This document shows, piece by piece, positions 15,582 to 26,565 of a DNA stretch of 64,000 bases (the first letter of the stretch is position 1; the number at the start of each line of letters is the position of its first letter). The stretch comes from Lentinula raphanica (lineage: Eukaryota > Basidiomycota > Agaricomycetes > Agaricales > Omphalotaceae): contig JANVFP010000005.1 of NCBI GenBank assembly GCA_027919835.1, forward strand, positions 1,240,001-1,304,000. The letters are read 5' to 3'. The translations under genes were made by a program, and so were the position numbers. Under the pieces are notes generated by a model. The model did no database searches, was not told where the DNA came from, and worked only from the letters and a program-made list of their open reading frames with translations.

Positions 15582-16611
15582 TCAAACAATCGTGACCGTC
15601 AGGAGAGTAACTATACCGTCCGTGGCAATACCATCCTCAATCCCTGTACTCCCAGGCTGTATCAATCCGGTGATGTTTGTTCCAACAGTCGAATAGGTTG
15701 TTCCGCCGAACGATGTCGTTCCTCCGTTGTTGATGGCTGCTGCACTGAAGAGATCTCTTCCCGTATCGTACCCATCCGGTGCTGTGGTGTGTCCCTCTGT
15801 CACGTTTTCTTCTGTCGAGACGCTATTGTATTCATGGCACATTAGAGGAGGGTGACGGGGCTCGGATTTTGGACTTACGCCAAAAACAACGCTCCTGTGG
15901 GATGCTCCGTTCCATTCTGAACAAATACCCTAAATTCCGGAATTAACGAAGTTGTTTTCACCACCGAAACCCTCTGTAACTCACCTGAAATGATTTCCTC
16001 CGATCAAGCTTTCCAAACATGTCCCAAGGTCTGCGTCACCATAGTCCTCCCTGAGTTCAATTGTCTGGTTCACCCATCCGTTTCCGTCTCCAAGATTGGC
16101 AGATTGTGGTGCGCCGGAGTGAATCCCGAGGCATTCGGTCGAACTGTAGAGTACTGTATGAATACGAAGATCTGGGGAACCAAGAAGTTCCTGCATTCAG
16201 GAAACACATACAATCCAATCGCTCTTGCGAAGTTGATTATACCATCCAAGGTGAGGACGTCGGGAGATGATTGCGCGGAAATAATGACCTACATAGAAAG
16301 GTATTTGCTCATGCGTGAACCGGACTGCATGGAATATCGAGGAGACCTTGAGGAGACTCACGTTCAAAGGTTCCCCAAGCACCCCAGGCACTATGTCTCG
16401 CGCTTGAGAACAATGAGGAGAACAAACTGATCATGAGCTCACCCTGATCAAGCATACTTCCTCCATTCAGCAGCGGATCGTAGAAGTCTGCATCGGTGGC
16501 TTGACGAGGAGCGAGATGAGGGGTCCTGATTGAGGCCACTTCGGATGTCAAAATTGCAGCGAAGAGAAGGGACAGCAATCGGAACGGGTGAGAGATAGTA
16601 TGGTATATCAT
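15582..16611 (-). CDS. Conserved secreted protein of unknown function
   Basis: Six exons join in frame on the minus strand. ATG at 16611 gives MIYHTISHPFRLLSLLFAAI, a signal-peptide-like N-terminus ending near TSEVASI. The chain continues FYDPLLNGGSMLDQ, VPGVLGEPLNVIISAQSSPDV, GIINFARAIGFSTECLGIH, SANLGDGNGWVNQTIEL, DLGTCLESLIGGNHFRVF, QNGTEHPTGALFLAVS and a C-terminus rich in Gly/Thr ending IVTLLTVTIV. Several N-glycosylation sequons are present. From memory, proteins of this pattern recur as hypothetical secreted proteins in Agaricomycetes; I know of no biochemical function. It is transcribed in the same direction as the upstream secreted carboxypeptidase. A TATA-like box lies about 95 bases upstream (16712-16705). 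Confidence 0.8.
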
Positions 16612-17198
16612 AGTGGCACAATAACTTTCAGTCCTGTGAGGCTGCCAGGGGTTCTGAAGGGGGGCTTCAAGGCGTACGAGTAGTACCACTAGCTCTGATC
16701 AGTCTTTATATCAATTGGCTGCTGCTCACCTGCCAATGCATGGGATTAACAGAAGATGGAAGGTATGAATTCTATGAGTTTACCCATGTGCTTGCCTTGA
16801 ACGTGAATATCTTGTTGAAAGAGGAGGGACTCGAACACTATATTTTTGTATGCGGAATCACTCGAAGTCATATGGCAAACAGCAACGTTTGCAAACGAGG
16901 TTTGGGAACCATGATGTACCTTCAGACCAGTCAACTGAAAGAACATAGACGGGAAGACATGTTGATGGTTTATTGACGCGACAGCTTGTGTCGTGTCATT
17001 CAAACCACGGGTTCGATATCAAACATTACGGGGACATGGTGCCCTCTCTTATATATTCTTGTTGAATCACTGGCAGCTGCAAAACTCAACCAGGTTTGGG
17101 TGGCACTCGTCAAGTGCTCGTCGGTTCGCAAGTGTGCAAGTTATTCTACCAAAGACATGTTAACTATTGAATTTTTAATCTCGGTTTTCCTGATGAAT
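16612..17198. other. Intergenic region between secreted protein and carboxypeptidase
   Basis: This holds the 3' end of the carboxypeptidase gene and the promoter of the secreted-protein gene. The minus-strand open frame at 16746-17003 shows no domain. A TATATC-containing TATA-like motif is at 16705-16712. Confidence 0.45.
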
Positions 17199-19675
17199 CT
17201 AAGTGGATGGAGAGTCCTGAAGACCAAGTAAGAACGAAATGGCATTGTAAGCCGCCCAAGGGACGAATTCTACGCAGACAAATTAGTAACCCTTAAAAGA
17301 AGTGGGCAATCGACAACGTACGAGGAGTCATATGTCCGCTGTAGTAGAACTCGATGTCTGTGCAAGAGGTCCAAAATCATCTTCTCATTCACATGCACGA
17401 ACGAGGAGACTTACAGGTCAACCCACGTTCAGTATGCTCATTACCGAATACACCAAAGTTGTTGACCGTGAAGGTTTCAGGTTCGATAGGCGTCTGGAAG
17501 CCTTGGGCGCCATTCCATGTCATGTTTTGTATGGCGATTCTAGTTCCTTCAGCTACAAGGATAAAGTCTGCAAGACCGTGAACAACGACGACCCGTTCTG
17601 ATTTCTCGATGACGTTCGGGAAAACGCTGAGCATGGATGGGATGGATTGATCATTTCCAGGACGCCCTTGGGCATTCACATAGACTGATCCTTCTCCGCA
17701 AATATCCCAGTTGATGTGAGGGGCATGGATGGCGTCTTGAACCTGAGAAACTGTGAGCGTGCGGAATCCAGCAATATCTGTTTGAACTCACGTCCGTTCT
17801 GATGAAGGGTGTTAAAGTGAGTTCTCGGAAACGAAGACGAGAACAAGAAGACTTACCGGTTGAAGTAGATGAACTGTTGTGTAGATTCCGGGAATCCAAG
17901 TACACTCCACAAGGTCGGAAATGTATCCGACACCCTAGTATCGTTATTGTCCAGTTCCGCCGTCTAAAAGAGGATATAACTATGCATAACGTACCTGTAA
18001 ACATCGAACGCCGGGTTTAGTCTACCCAGATACTGTTGTTCAGCAGAAGTCATTATTTAGAACTCGAACATTGCTCACACTCCAACAGCCTGTTGAATCG
18101 GGCTGTGTATTCTACAGCCGGATTTCAAGGTCCCAAAAGTACCTTCGACTACTCCAGCTGGGAATGGCAATTGGCCGGCAGGAGGGTAAGTTACGAATTT
18201 ATCAAGGTAGGCGGTATAACCACAGGTGTCTGAGATGTTTTGGAATTCGTCCCACTGAGCTTGGGTGAAAGGGAAGAGATCGGCATGCGCCTGAAATTGG
18301 TATTCGGAGTGAGTATGATGCTCGTTACGAATCAGTGGAAAGCGGGGTTTACTTGTGCAAAGCGAAGTGCGGGAATCTCATCCTGAACGACATCGTAAGA
18401 CAACGAAGGGTCCGCAATGTCAATACCCTTCAGATTGAGATCAATGAGTCCCGGGTTCTCGTATATAAAGTTGGCGATATATGGGACGTCTGATCAAACG
18501 AACGTCAGCCAACATATCATTGGAGAGGTGATGCTCTTACAAAATCCCGCGTACTAGGTCATGGTCCAGTGAGTTGAACAATCCGATCTTGAATTTGAAA
18601 AACTTACACTTTCTCCAGCAAGGAAGAAGTCTTTGCCTTTTAGTTCTGAAAAGACTTCCAAGAATTGTCCTAGGAAGCCGACTAACTGAGCCGCGAGCTC
18701 ATCGTCGTTGGTGATGTTGGGGGTACCCTGGGTGAAACCTGTCTATGCAAAATGTAAGCCGATAACAATACGTGACAATTGAAAAACATCGAGTACCCCA
18801 ACTGGTTGCTCAACCCATAGCATGTGAGCTAGATTGGTCCACGAGAACGGATTCCTGAAGAAGAGTGACGGATCAGTAATGATTTACGGATGAGAAAAAC
18901 TGGTCATACGGGGTAGGCTCGGATTGTCCCCAAGACCAGGCTATACGTGATAATCAATTACTTCACGAGGAATGTCTGACAGGATTCTACATACTAACTG
19001 GACCGTTCTCTTGAAAGAATCCTTCAAGAGAAGAACAGCCAGGTCCACCTAACAAACGCAATTGAGTAGCGGTTAGATGGTCAACATAATCATCGATGTA
19101 AGCTACTATGCGATAACGCACCATTCGTCCAGAACAAGAGCTTATCCCCGTTAGTGATGTTATTTGTAGGAAAGAACCTTAGAGAGGGTGTTAAGGCGAA
19201 GCATCCGGTAAATTGTGGAGTTATTTACCAGAAGAAAAGTTTGCGTGTCTCGTTCGGGTCCCCAGAAATGGGCAGCAAACCGCTCCATGAAGGACCTGTG
19301 CAAAAGCATCAGCATGCATGAACCAGTCTCTTGGGAAGCTATAAACTCACCAACGTCGAAGTTGACTAAAGGAAATTGCCATTGATTAGCACGAAATATG
19401 GCTGGATTGAGACAATATCTACCATCTGGAAGACTAGTACCAGGGACAAAGAATTGCTGAGCTGCAGGGTTTGAGAAATTGATTGTCTGAGGTGGCGCCT
19501 GCCTCTTCGACAGAAATTCACGGTCGGGTCCCAAGAAATCTTGCATACGCTTCAGCTGGTTTCGTTGGATCTGCTGCGCCTCCTCAAACCCGGGGTTGGC
19601 ACCTCCGATGCCGAAGACGTCTCGAGCAGCGAGTATGGTCACAAAGACAGTTGAGAGAAACGTTAGAAGTCTCAT
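17199..19675 (-). CDS. Secreted serine carboxypeptidase (peptidase family S10)
   Basis: The gene is heavily interrupted, with a dozen or more short introns on the minus strand. ATG at 19675 starts a signal peptide (MRLLTFLSTVFVTILAARDV). Reconstructed exons give PSWSGLLPISGDPNETRKLFF, NGGPGCSSLEGFFQENGP (oxyanion/substrate region), EPTPNPFSWTNLAHMLWVEQP, VGTGFTQG, and the nucleophile motif AGESYAGFYVPYIANF. Further on come VVVVHGLADFILVAEGTR (catalytic Asp) and YYSGHMTPQF (catalytic His). It ends FVPWAAYNAISFLLGLQDSP, then stop at 17201-17199. All triad residues are present, so the enzyme should be active, releasing C-terminal residues at acidic pH in the secretory path or outside the cell. 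The S10 fold usually has His at the FY position (GESYAGHY); here it is Phe. Early residues contain a basic KRQ that may be a propeptide cleavage site. It is divergent from the membrane protein at 20440. Confidence 0.92.
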
Positions 19676-20439
19676 GAATAGAAGAGGTGGTACACTCGAT
19701 GGTGTCTACAGCTTTTGAATATTGCGACAGAGGTTTATATACTAGTCGAGTATTTTTGAACGTGCTCCATGCGTTAGAAGAAGTCGAAGTAAGGTCGCGG
19801 AACAGTCGAATATAATCAGCTGATGAAAGTTGATGACGATAGGCGCATTGTCCTGCCTCGTAGAGGTATTCTGGAGGTATCAAAGGCATGATATGAGTTA
19901 TGGCATTGCCGAATGTGTTTGAAATGACGAGCCACTGCCGGAGAAGCTGATAGCAGTAAGATGGATATATCGCTAAGCGTAAAGGAGAAGAGGACTGACT
20001 CAAAACCTTTTTCAGTAGACTGTCCAGACGTGACTGTGCGTAATCCTAGGCTCTGCTCCACATGCTCGTAAGATACAAGATACAAACCAAGATGCCGATT
20101 CCCATCGTTCCTGAGCGGTGCAGTACGAGATGACTCCAAGGTCATAGTCGACCATGCAGAACAACAAAAAGATCCGATAGCGCCAAGGGAATGAAGTGCA
20201 GATTATCTGCATTGCTCGTGACGAAGCGATATACGGGAAAGCGGTGCGGATGCTGCAAATAGAGTGCAGTGAGTGAGGGTTCAGATAGCGGCTCAGGGAT
20301 AGAAGTTAGAACCAAGGAGAAGACATACCATGCAGCTCTTGAAGTCTTTCGTTTGGAATCCACATGAGAGGCGGAGGAGACCTTGTGTTGAGGAATAATT
20401 CGCACAGCCACTGATTTACTTTCTGCGTTTCTCCTCGAC
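19676..20439. other. Divergent promoter region, no gene seen
   Basis: 764 bases between the divergent carboxypeptidase and membrane-protein genes. Minus-strand open frames (19584-20504) have no recognisable domain and overlap the promoter, so they are treated as chance frames. Confidence 0.45.
19734..19741 (-). promoter_or_regulatory. TATA box of the carboxypeptidase gene
   Basis: TATATAAA on the minus strand, 59-66 bases upstream of the ATG at 19675, a normal place for a fungal core promoter. Confidence 0.5.
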
Positions 20440-21667
20440 ATGGGGAAACGCATCGGAATTTGGAATGGCTTCCTTCTCGTCTCCATCATCTCTCTGCTAC
20501 TCATTGTCTACAAGGCATACTCTATTATACGTGAAGGCCGGTCATCCCTGACATACGCTCTCGAAACAGAAGCGACAAACTCAACTCTGCATAATGATAG
20601 CGAAATCCTCCTCGTATCCGGCCTGTTCCCTCTTTCCAAATCGAAACATTCTGCTGAAGATTATCGTGCATGGCTGACTCTGTTCCTTGGATCAATAACC
20701 ACCGATGTGTATTTCTATACTCCGCCTGAGCTGGCAGAGCTGGTAGCGGAAGTACGCGGCAACCTCCCGATCGTCATAAACACCACTTTCTCGACTCCTT
20801 TCGATATTCCTCCACTTGTGAATATGAAGCAATCTTATGAAGCAATGCACGCGATAGACCGTGAACGCTCACGTCACTCTCCCGAACTGTACGCTATATG
20901 GAACGGGAAACCGTATTACCTCGACGAAGCTTTGAAGAACTCTGAAAAGCAGTACTCATACGCGTTCTGGAGTGATGCCGGAAGCTTCAGGAAGGAACAT
21001 GTGTATGATGTCTGGCCGAATAGTGCTCGTGTAGAAGAAATCTGGAACGAGGGAAGTAGGCTCAGTGGTGTTGCGAAGGAGGATCTGTTGTTTTTCCCTA
21101 TGTGGGAGCCTCCTCATCCAAGTATGAGAAACTGGGAAGAGGCTTTGGGTCCGGTGGATACAGATTTCAGTGAAGGTACGACGCCGAAGATCTATTTGTT
21201 CTCCAAATTCATCTGTCTGCATAGGTTCATTCTTTGGAGGATCCCCTCAAACTGTGCGCTGGTGGAGGGAACTCTTTTACCTGTATCATGATCACTATCT
21301 GAATCAAGGTATCTTTGTCGGCAAGGACCAGACTTTGATCAATGCTCTTTTTCTCCTCCATCCCTCCCGAATCATCACTGTATGGGTGTCCGATCCCGAT
21401 GCACCTGCACATCAAGGTCTTTTGTCCTCTGTCGAAGGACCGCTAGGAAACTGTGGTGACAACTGGTACTACTACCAGTTCTGGCTTTCGAACGTACACA
21501 CGCGGAATGAGATGCGCAAGCTGTGGAACTCAGGATCATGGTTTCAGTGGTGGAAGGAGCGTAGTACTTGTCGCCTTACTCGGACTCTGTCCATAAAATC
21601 TGTGCTGAGCCGTCAATTTGGTAATGAATGGTCTCCGCCAGCAGCAAGTCTGCCTGCACGTAGTTGA
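20440..21667 (+). CDS. Type II membrane protein, putative glycosyltransferase-like
   Basis: Two exons (20440-21175, 21225-21667) join in frame at EG-SFFGG and encode 392 residues. A short cytosolic N-terminus (MGKRIGIWNG) precedes a single membrane segment (FLLVSIISLLLIVYKAY), the layout of Golgi or ER luminal enzymes. The lumenal part has EILLVSGLFPLSKSKH, YRAWLTLFLG, YAFWSDAGSFRKE, SFFGGSPQTVRWW, GKDQTLINALFLLHP and NWYYYQFWLS. An SGxF opening, an acidic W-S-D-A-G motif and a GxFFGG motif resemble the HtrL/YibB-type and related glycosyltransferase-like families. That link is inferred from memory of motif style and not from an alignment. The catalytic activity and sugar are unknown. Confidence 0.75.
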
Positions 21668-21784
21668 CGCTTTCCTTGGATCGGATTGTAACCATCAATT
21701 TGACATTTGAGATGTAAATACAGATTTGTATGGATCAAGAAAGCTTTCGCTCTTCAGGATATTTTTCAGAGCATTGATTGCACC

Positions 21785-23043
21785 TTCATGCTATATCAAC
21801 GAAAGCCCTGGTCTCGCAGTCCCATAGAACTCTGTCTAGTTTGAAACCTTACCCAAGCAATAAGTGTTGCCCTGTGCCCTCGGTTCTCTCTTCTGACAAT
21901 ATTTGTAGTAAGTTCAACGACTGGACGATACGAAGACAGATTTCAGTTGGCAGCAACCTGCATCGGGACCTAAGCTCATTCTTCTCGATGCGTTCAGTTA
22001 TGAGCTTCCTCTGAAGTTAGTTCTTGTAGATCAAGTTCCCGAGGCGGAAAAGCGCCTCTATCCAGGGAGAATAAGTGCAACTTGCCTGAGAGACAAATTG
22101 GAGGGTAGGTGTATGGCTTTATACTTGGACAGTTTGTTCGCCATGACGATCTATGACCCTATTAAGACGTACAGAGATGATAGAGGGATAGAATGGCGCC
22201 ATAAGTAGAACGTCGATTCGTTTGTACACCCCTTGTTCTGGAAATAGTTGGTGAGCCGATTTGATAACGACACAATCGCAGCCTGTAGTGTGTTCGCCAT
22301 CGAGACGCTTGACGGCAAGCATGCAGAAATATCCTTCATCCAACCACCAGAATGGACATATATCGGAGAAAGGCGTTTTGAGATGATCTTTTTGAAGAAG
22401 CTACCATCTCTCATAGCCCCCAACGTGGCGGGTAGCATGAAAATTGAGGAGGAACTTTATAGCGATGTTTGTCGGGAATATGAGGGGCCGGGGGTTATGG
22501 TTGTCTAATATGTCAGATCTGAGAATTCGAATCAACTCCACGAACAATGCCACTCACCCAGATATGCCATAAACTCATCCCTGTCGGGTATGGTTCAGAG
22601 ATCAAACGTGGGTTCTCCTTGAATATAGAAGATGAGATTGTCCAAGTCTATTTTGTATGAGAATCGTCCATTGATTGGTGGCTCAAGTTTGCAAAGTTCA
22701 AAACTGAAAGGGTAATCTTCAAGTTTGAGATATTCCGAGTCTTCCCTTTCGAAAATTTGACTCGTCTGATGTTCCTCATCCTCCGAGCACTGCTCCTCGG
22801 GCTCCTGGCTCGTCTTGGATTCCTCCGGGTCTGATTTTCGCCAGTTCAGAGTCCAATATTTGCTGGAGCTCTGCTTTCTTAGACGCTACGTAGGCCTCAA
22901 AACGAGTGGGTTCACGAGGGGTCTCACTCGCCGTTCTCCCATCCGAGACGACGCAGGAACTGATCTGTACACCAAGTGAAGAGATAGCCTTTGAAGCGAT
23001 AAACACAATAGCCAGAAGAGTCGTTGAGATCCAAGTTGGGCAT
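21785..23043 (-). pseudogene. Decayed copy of the copy A-C F-box-like family
   Basis: On the minus strand the segment follows the family from MPNLDLNDSSGYCVYRFKGY at 23043 through RFEAYVASKKAELQQILDSE, YKIDLDNLIFYIQGEPTFDL, EGYFCMLAVKRLDGEHT, LQAAIVSLSNR, CTNESTFY and a VIDRHGEQTVQV stretch. It continues to sequence near 21840-21860 that matches the final exon of copy C (LEPYPSN-like region). Reading frame changes at least four times. The middle module after the intron position is missing, and the F-box segment just before the C-terminal remnant is largely deleted. It lies in the same orientation as copies B and C, about 3.5 kb from B with the permease gene between. It is not expected to make a functional protein. 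Confidence 0.82.
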
Positions 23044-23475
23044 GGTAACTTGTTTGATAGTGAAAGTAGAGAGGAGTAGAGTGGCAGCGGGACTCGGGGA
23101 GTGTTGATCCAGGAGGATGATTATGGCACGTGCCATGAGGAGAAGTTGTGACAGTGTTGAGACTAATTACCTTAAAAGGCAAAGAAGTTACCACAATAAG
23201 GAGTAAATCCCCGTAAAGAAATTCAAATTTCAGCCTCGTGATGGTAACAACCAGCAAAAAATTACGTAATGTTTGCGCTTTCAAAGTTGGCATATGTTTT
23301 TTTTGTTCCCCAGAGGCTACTAGGACCCTACTACAGTCTACGGTACTTCGAAGTCGGAAGGGGTCTTAGTCGGGTCCAAAATCTTTGCTCTTCGTTCCGG
23401 AAGATACGGCCTTACTTCGTGTATATAAGTTTCGCTTCACCGTGAAAGGTCTGCTCAAACCCTTATTGAACGCAG
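23044..23475. other. Intergenic region between family pseudogene and permease
   Basis: 432 bases. The part at about 23159-23213 resembles the upstream region of copy C (about 30555-30615), so it is probably the old promoter of the pseudogene. The right end carries the permease TATA box. Confidence 0.5.
23422..23429 (+). promoter_or_regulatory. TATA box of the permease gene
   Basis: TATATAAG about 47-54 bases upstream of the permease ATG at 23476, implying a short leader. Confidence 0.5.
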
Positions 23476-26316
23476 ATGTCCAAACTCCTTCAGCAAGCTG
23501 AACAGACTGCAGAAATTCCACTCGACAATGAACATTGGATCGCTATAGAACCCCTCCAACGAACTGCTCCCATCATCGCTGCTAGCTGTACGTCTCGCTA
23601 CAACCTTGACTTGAATTGTGAATGTCGATGTCTAATTCTGCTGGGCAGCCTCTCTCCCTTCCCATAGCCCACCCTCCTTCGACGACGCACAATATGACAT
23701 TATTCTCCGTCGTAAGCGCGTACGCCCAACCCTTGTGCGGAAAACGACAGCTATCCCATCTCGTTTCCTGAATCTTTCCAACGATTTTGAGTTCGCTGGC
23801 TGGGGGACATTGTTCCATCTCCATTTAGATGGCCCTGACCACGAAGCAGGAAGAGCTCGGGTTCAAAAGTATGCTGAGATGAAAATTCTGGGACAGTTTA
23901 CCGCTAGCGCACTAGCCGGAAATGTAAGTCCCACACGAGCCGCTTCAAATGTATCCTCTGGCGGGTGATGCTTCTTCCCTCTTCTTCCCCTTTCGTTTCT
24001 AGTTGTTCTTTCTAATCATCCTCGATCATCGTTTGCTCACTTTTTTCTCATTTTCTTCTGTCATTAGGCTGTTCTTGGAAGCGTCTTCTATGCTCTGCCG
24101 GCTGTCGTTGGAGTCGCTGGCGTGTAGTGAGTTGCGAACCTCATTTTCAGCTGCCTCGTTGTTGAATGAATACCATAGTTCCCCAATTTCTCTTTTCATC
24201 GCTACATTGACTCTCTTTGTCTGGCGTCCAATTATGGAAGAACTCGGCTCAGCATTCCCTATCTGTGGTGCACCCTATTCCTATATGTACGATTCCTCAA
24301 CTTTACCCTTGAAGCTCCAACCATCTAAAAGTCCACGAGATTGAACATTTCTAGCAAAACTCTAGCTCTTCTCGCCGCGGCCCTGCTGTTTCTAGATTTT
24401 TCATCCACTTCAGTTGTTTCTGCCGCCACTGCTGCCTCCTATCTCGCTGGAGAGATCAACTTGCCCTTTCCGGAGTTTGTCGGTACCATTCTTGTTTTGG
24501 TGACATTCACACTTGTCAGTCTGTCTGGAATCAAAGAAAGTGCTAGAGTAGCACTTTGCGTACTCACATCACACCTGATTGCAATGACTATACTAATCAT
24601 CGCTGGCGCTGTACACTGGGCAAACATAGGAAATGACCAGATCATGGATAATTGGCACAACGGCAAGGCTTCTTCGACGTCCGAGGTTTTGAAGCAAATA
24701 TTCAATGGATTTTGCCTTGGAATACTGGGTCTCACTGGATTTGAATGTAAGTAGTGCGAATCTGCGACAGCGTGATATATCCCGCGAATGATTCGTCACG
24801 CCAGGTATACCCGCCTACATAGCGCGGATAAAGCCCGGTCGATTGCCTCTCGTCCTTCGCAACCTTCACTATCCTGCTATCGTATTGAACTGTGTGTTAA
24901 TGACCTTGGTACTGGCTATCGTGCCACTGGAAACCATCCTGGAAGGTGACAACATCTTGAGTCTACTCGCTGAGAAGGTCGGTAATGATTGTATATCCTC
25001 GGTCTTCATACACTTGTGATGCCAACGTCACACTTCTAGGCCATTGGCAGAGGATTTAGAATTTACATTGCTGTAAACGCCATCATTGTTCTGTGTGGCG
25101 GAGTATTGACAGGTACGAGCCTGGTAAACTGCATCCAGTACTTTCTAACCAAGTACAGGTATCCTGAGCGCATGCGAGCTCTTGGAACAACTTACCCTAG
25201 ATCGTCTCGTTCCCATAAGTTTCTCTCGGGTCATGCCCGTGTCGAACGCTCCCTATGTCTCGGTACTCTCCTTCGTTGCCTTCGTTGGAATCATCTATGC
25301 CAGCACAGGGGCCCAGTTAAGCATTGTTTCTGAAATGTGCGCACCTATTCACCACCCTAGAGTTGTTATTCATCATTTGAACAAGGTTTTCTCTCGTGTG
25401 GCTAGTCGTCATGTCCCTATTTCCTCTCGCTCTCCTCCTACTCAAGTTGAACAGAGGACGTCTGCCAAGAACGCCGAACACTCCGTTCTGCGTTGTCCTT
25501 CTTGCATTGGTCCTAGTCGTCGTCGTTTTCACGGGGAATGTCATCATAGATCCCACTATCTCAGGGTACGAATTAGGAATCGACAATTATCGTCACTTGC
25601 TGCATAACTAACGCGGAACTTCTCTTCTCACAGATACTTCGCAGCCTATCTTATAGCTACCGTCGCATTCTTCTCTACCACGCAAAATAAGACCCGCATC
25701 TTGAAATGGTTTTACGGAGTATACGATCAGTTTCCATTGTTACATAGATGGAGTTTGACCAGAACTTGGGGAGCCAAAATCGTCAATCTCACGAAGATCC
25801 TCAAACTCCAACCAGTGTGCATACTAGTGAAAACGGACGAGGTGAAATTTTCCCAAAATATTTCGAAGGAGACGCCAACTCACAAACGTCAGATCAATCG
25901 CCTATTCCATATGATACTGTATGTGCGTGACAACGAAGAAACAGCTTGTGTGAAAATCGTTCACTTTGTCGACGAGGAACTCGGTGTTCCATCTGAACTG
26001 GAAGTGAACGCTCGGAGTACGTGTCGCATTTATTCATCGGATGACTATCAGGACTGATTCGAGATTACTAGTCCTGGACGAAGCTTTCCCAGAAATAACG
26101 ATAGACCTAGTAAGTGAGCCATCAAGAGAGCTCGATTATGGATCCTTGAATTTCATCATGCTATAGGTTTTAGTAGCCGGAGCTTTCAACCCCGTCAACG
26201 TCGCAGCGCTGGCTCACCGCCTCAGTATACCCCCCTCTCTGATGTTTATGAGTTGTCCAGGGCCTAATTATCAGTATAATGTAGCTGACCTGGGGACAAG
26301 GATAATAACACTCTGA
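23476..26316 (+). CDS. APC-superfamily amino acid permease with C-terminal cytosolic domain
   Basis: Many exons join to one multi-pass membrane protein of about 700 residues. Exon 1 (23476-23587) joins exon 2 at 23649, giving SLPSHSPPSFDDAQYDIILR. The transmembrane segments include NAVLGSVFYALPAVVGVAGV, SPISLFIATLTLFVWRPIMEE, ALLAAALLFLDFSSTSVVSA, FVGTILVLVTFTLVSLSG, HLIAMTILIIAGAVHW, IFNGFCLGILGLTGFEC, IVLNCVLMTLVLAIVPLE, YIAVNAIIVLCGGVLTG and VSVLSFVAFVGIIYAS. The family imports amino acids or related organic cations across the plasma or vacuolar membrane; the substrate is not readable here. After the last helix (YLIATVAFFSTTQ) a soluble tail of ~190 residues begins near PVCILVKTDE, with CVKIVHFVDEELGVPSELE, LDEAFPEITIDLVLVAGAF and LSIPPSLMFMSCPGPNY, ending at the stop 26314-26316. 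This tail resembles that of other fungal APC transporters and could be regulatory. Confidence 0.87.
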
Positions 26317-26565
26317 TTCCCTCTGTACTCATGACACTTATGATTCCTACCATGTCTTGTTACTCATACTTGTAATTGGGGAATTTTGTAAATACTTTTG
26401 AACATTGGAAGGGCTCCAATTCGAAGCTGATTCGCCCCAGCAGTCGAAAGCAACCTTGCTTGAACCATGTAGTACATGATCGTCAGTACACAATTTCGCG
26501 GAGATACATCTGCATAGTTGTAAGGAGCTTTTGCATACACAGGCTATTGTAGTATAACGTCAATA

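Noticed and set aside
16828..16850. Minus-strand GTTCGAGTCCCTCC looks like a tRNA B box.
   Set aside because: No matching A box, acceptor stem or cloverleaf could be formed with the sequence on either side.
19584..20504. Three overlapping minus-strand frames (up to 139 codons) between carboxypeptidase and the membrane protein.
   Set aside because: They overlap the TATA box and leader of the carboxypeptidase and show no conserved text.
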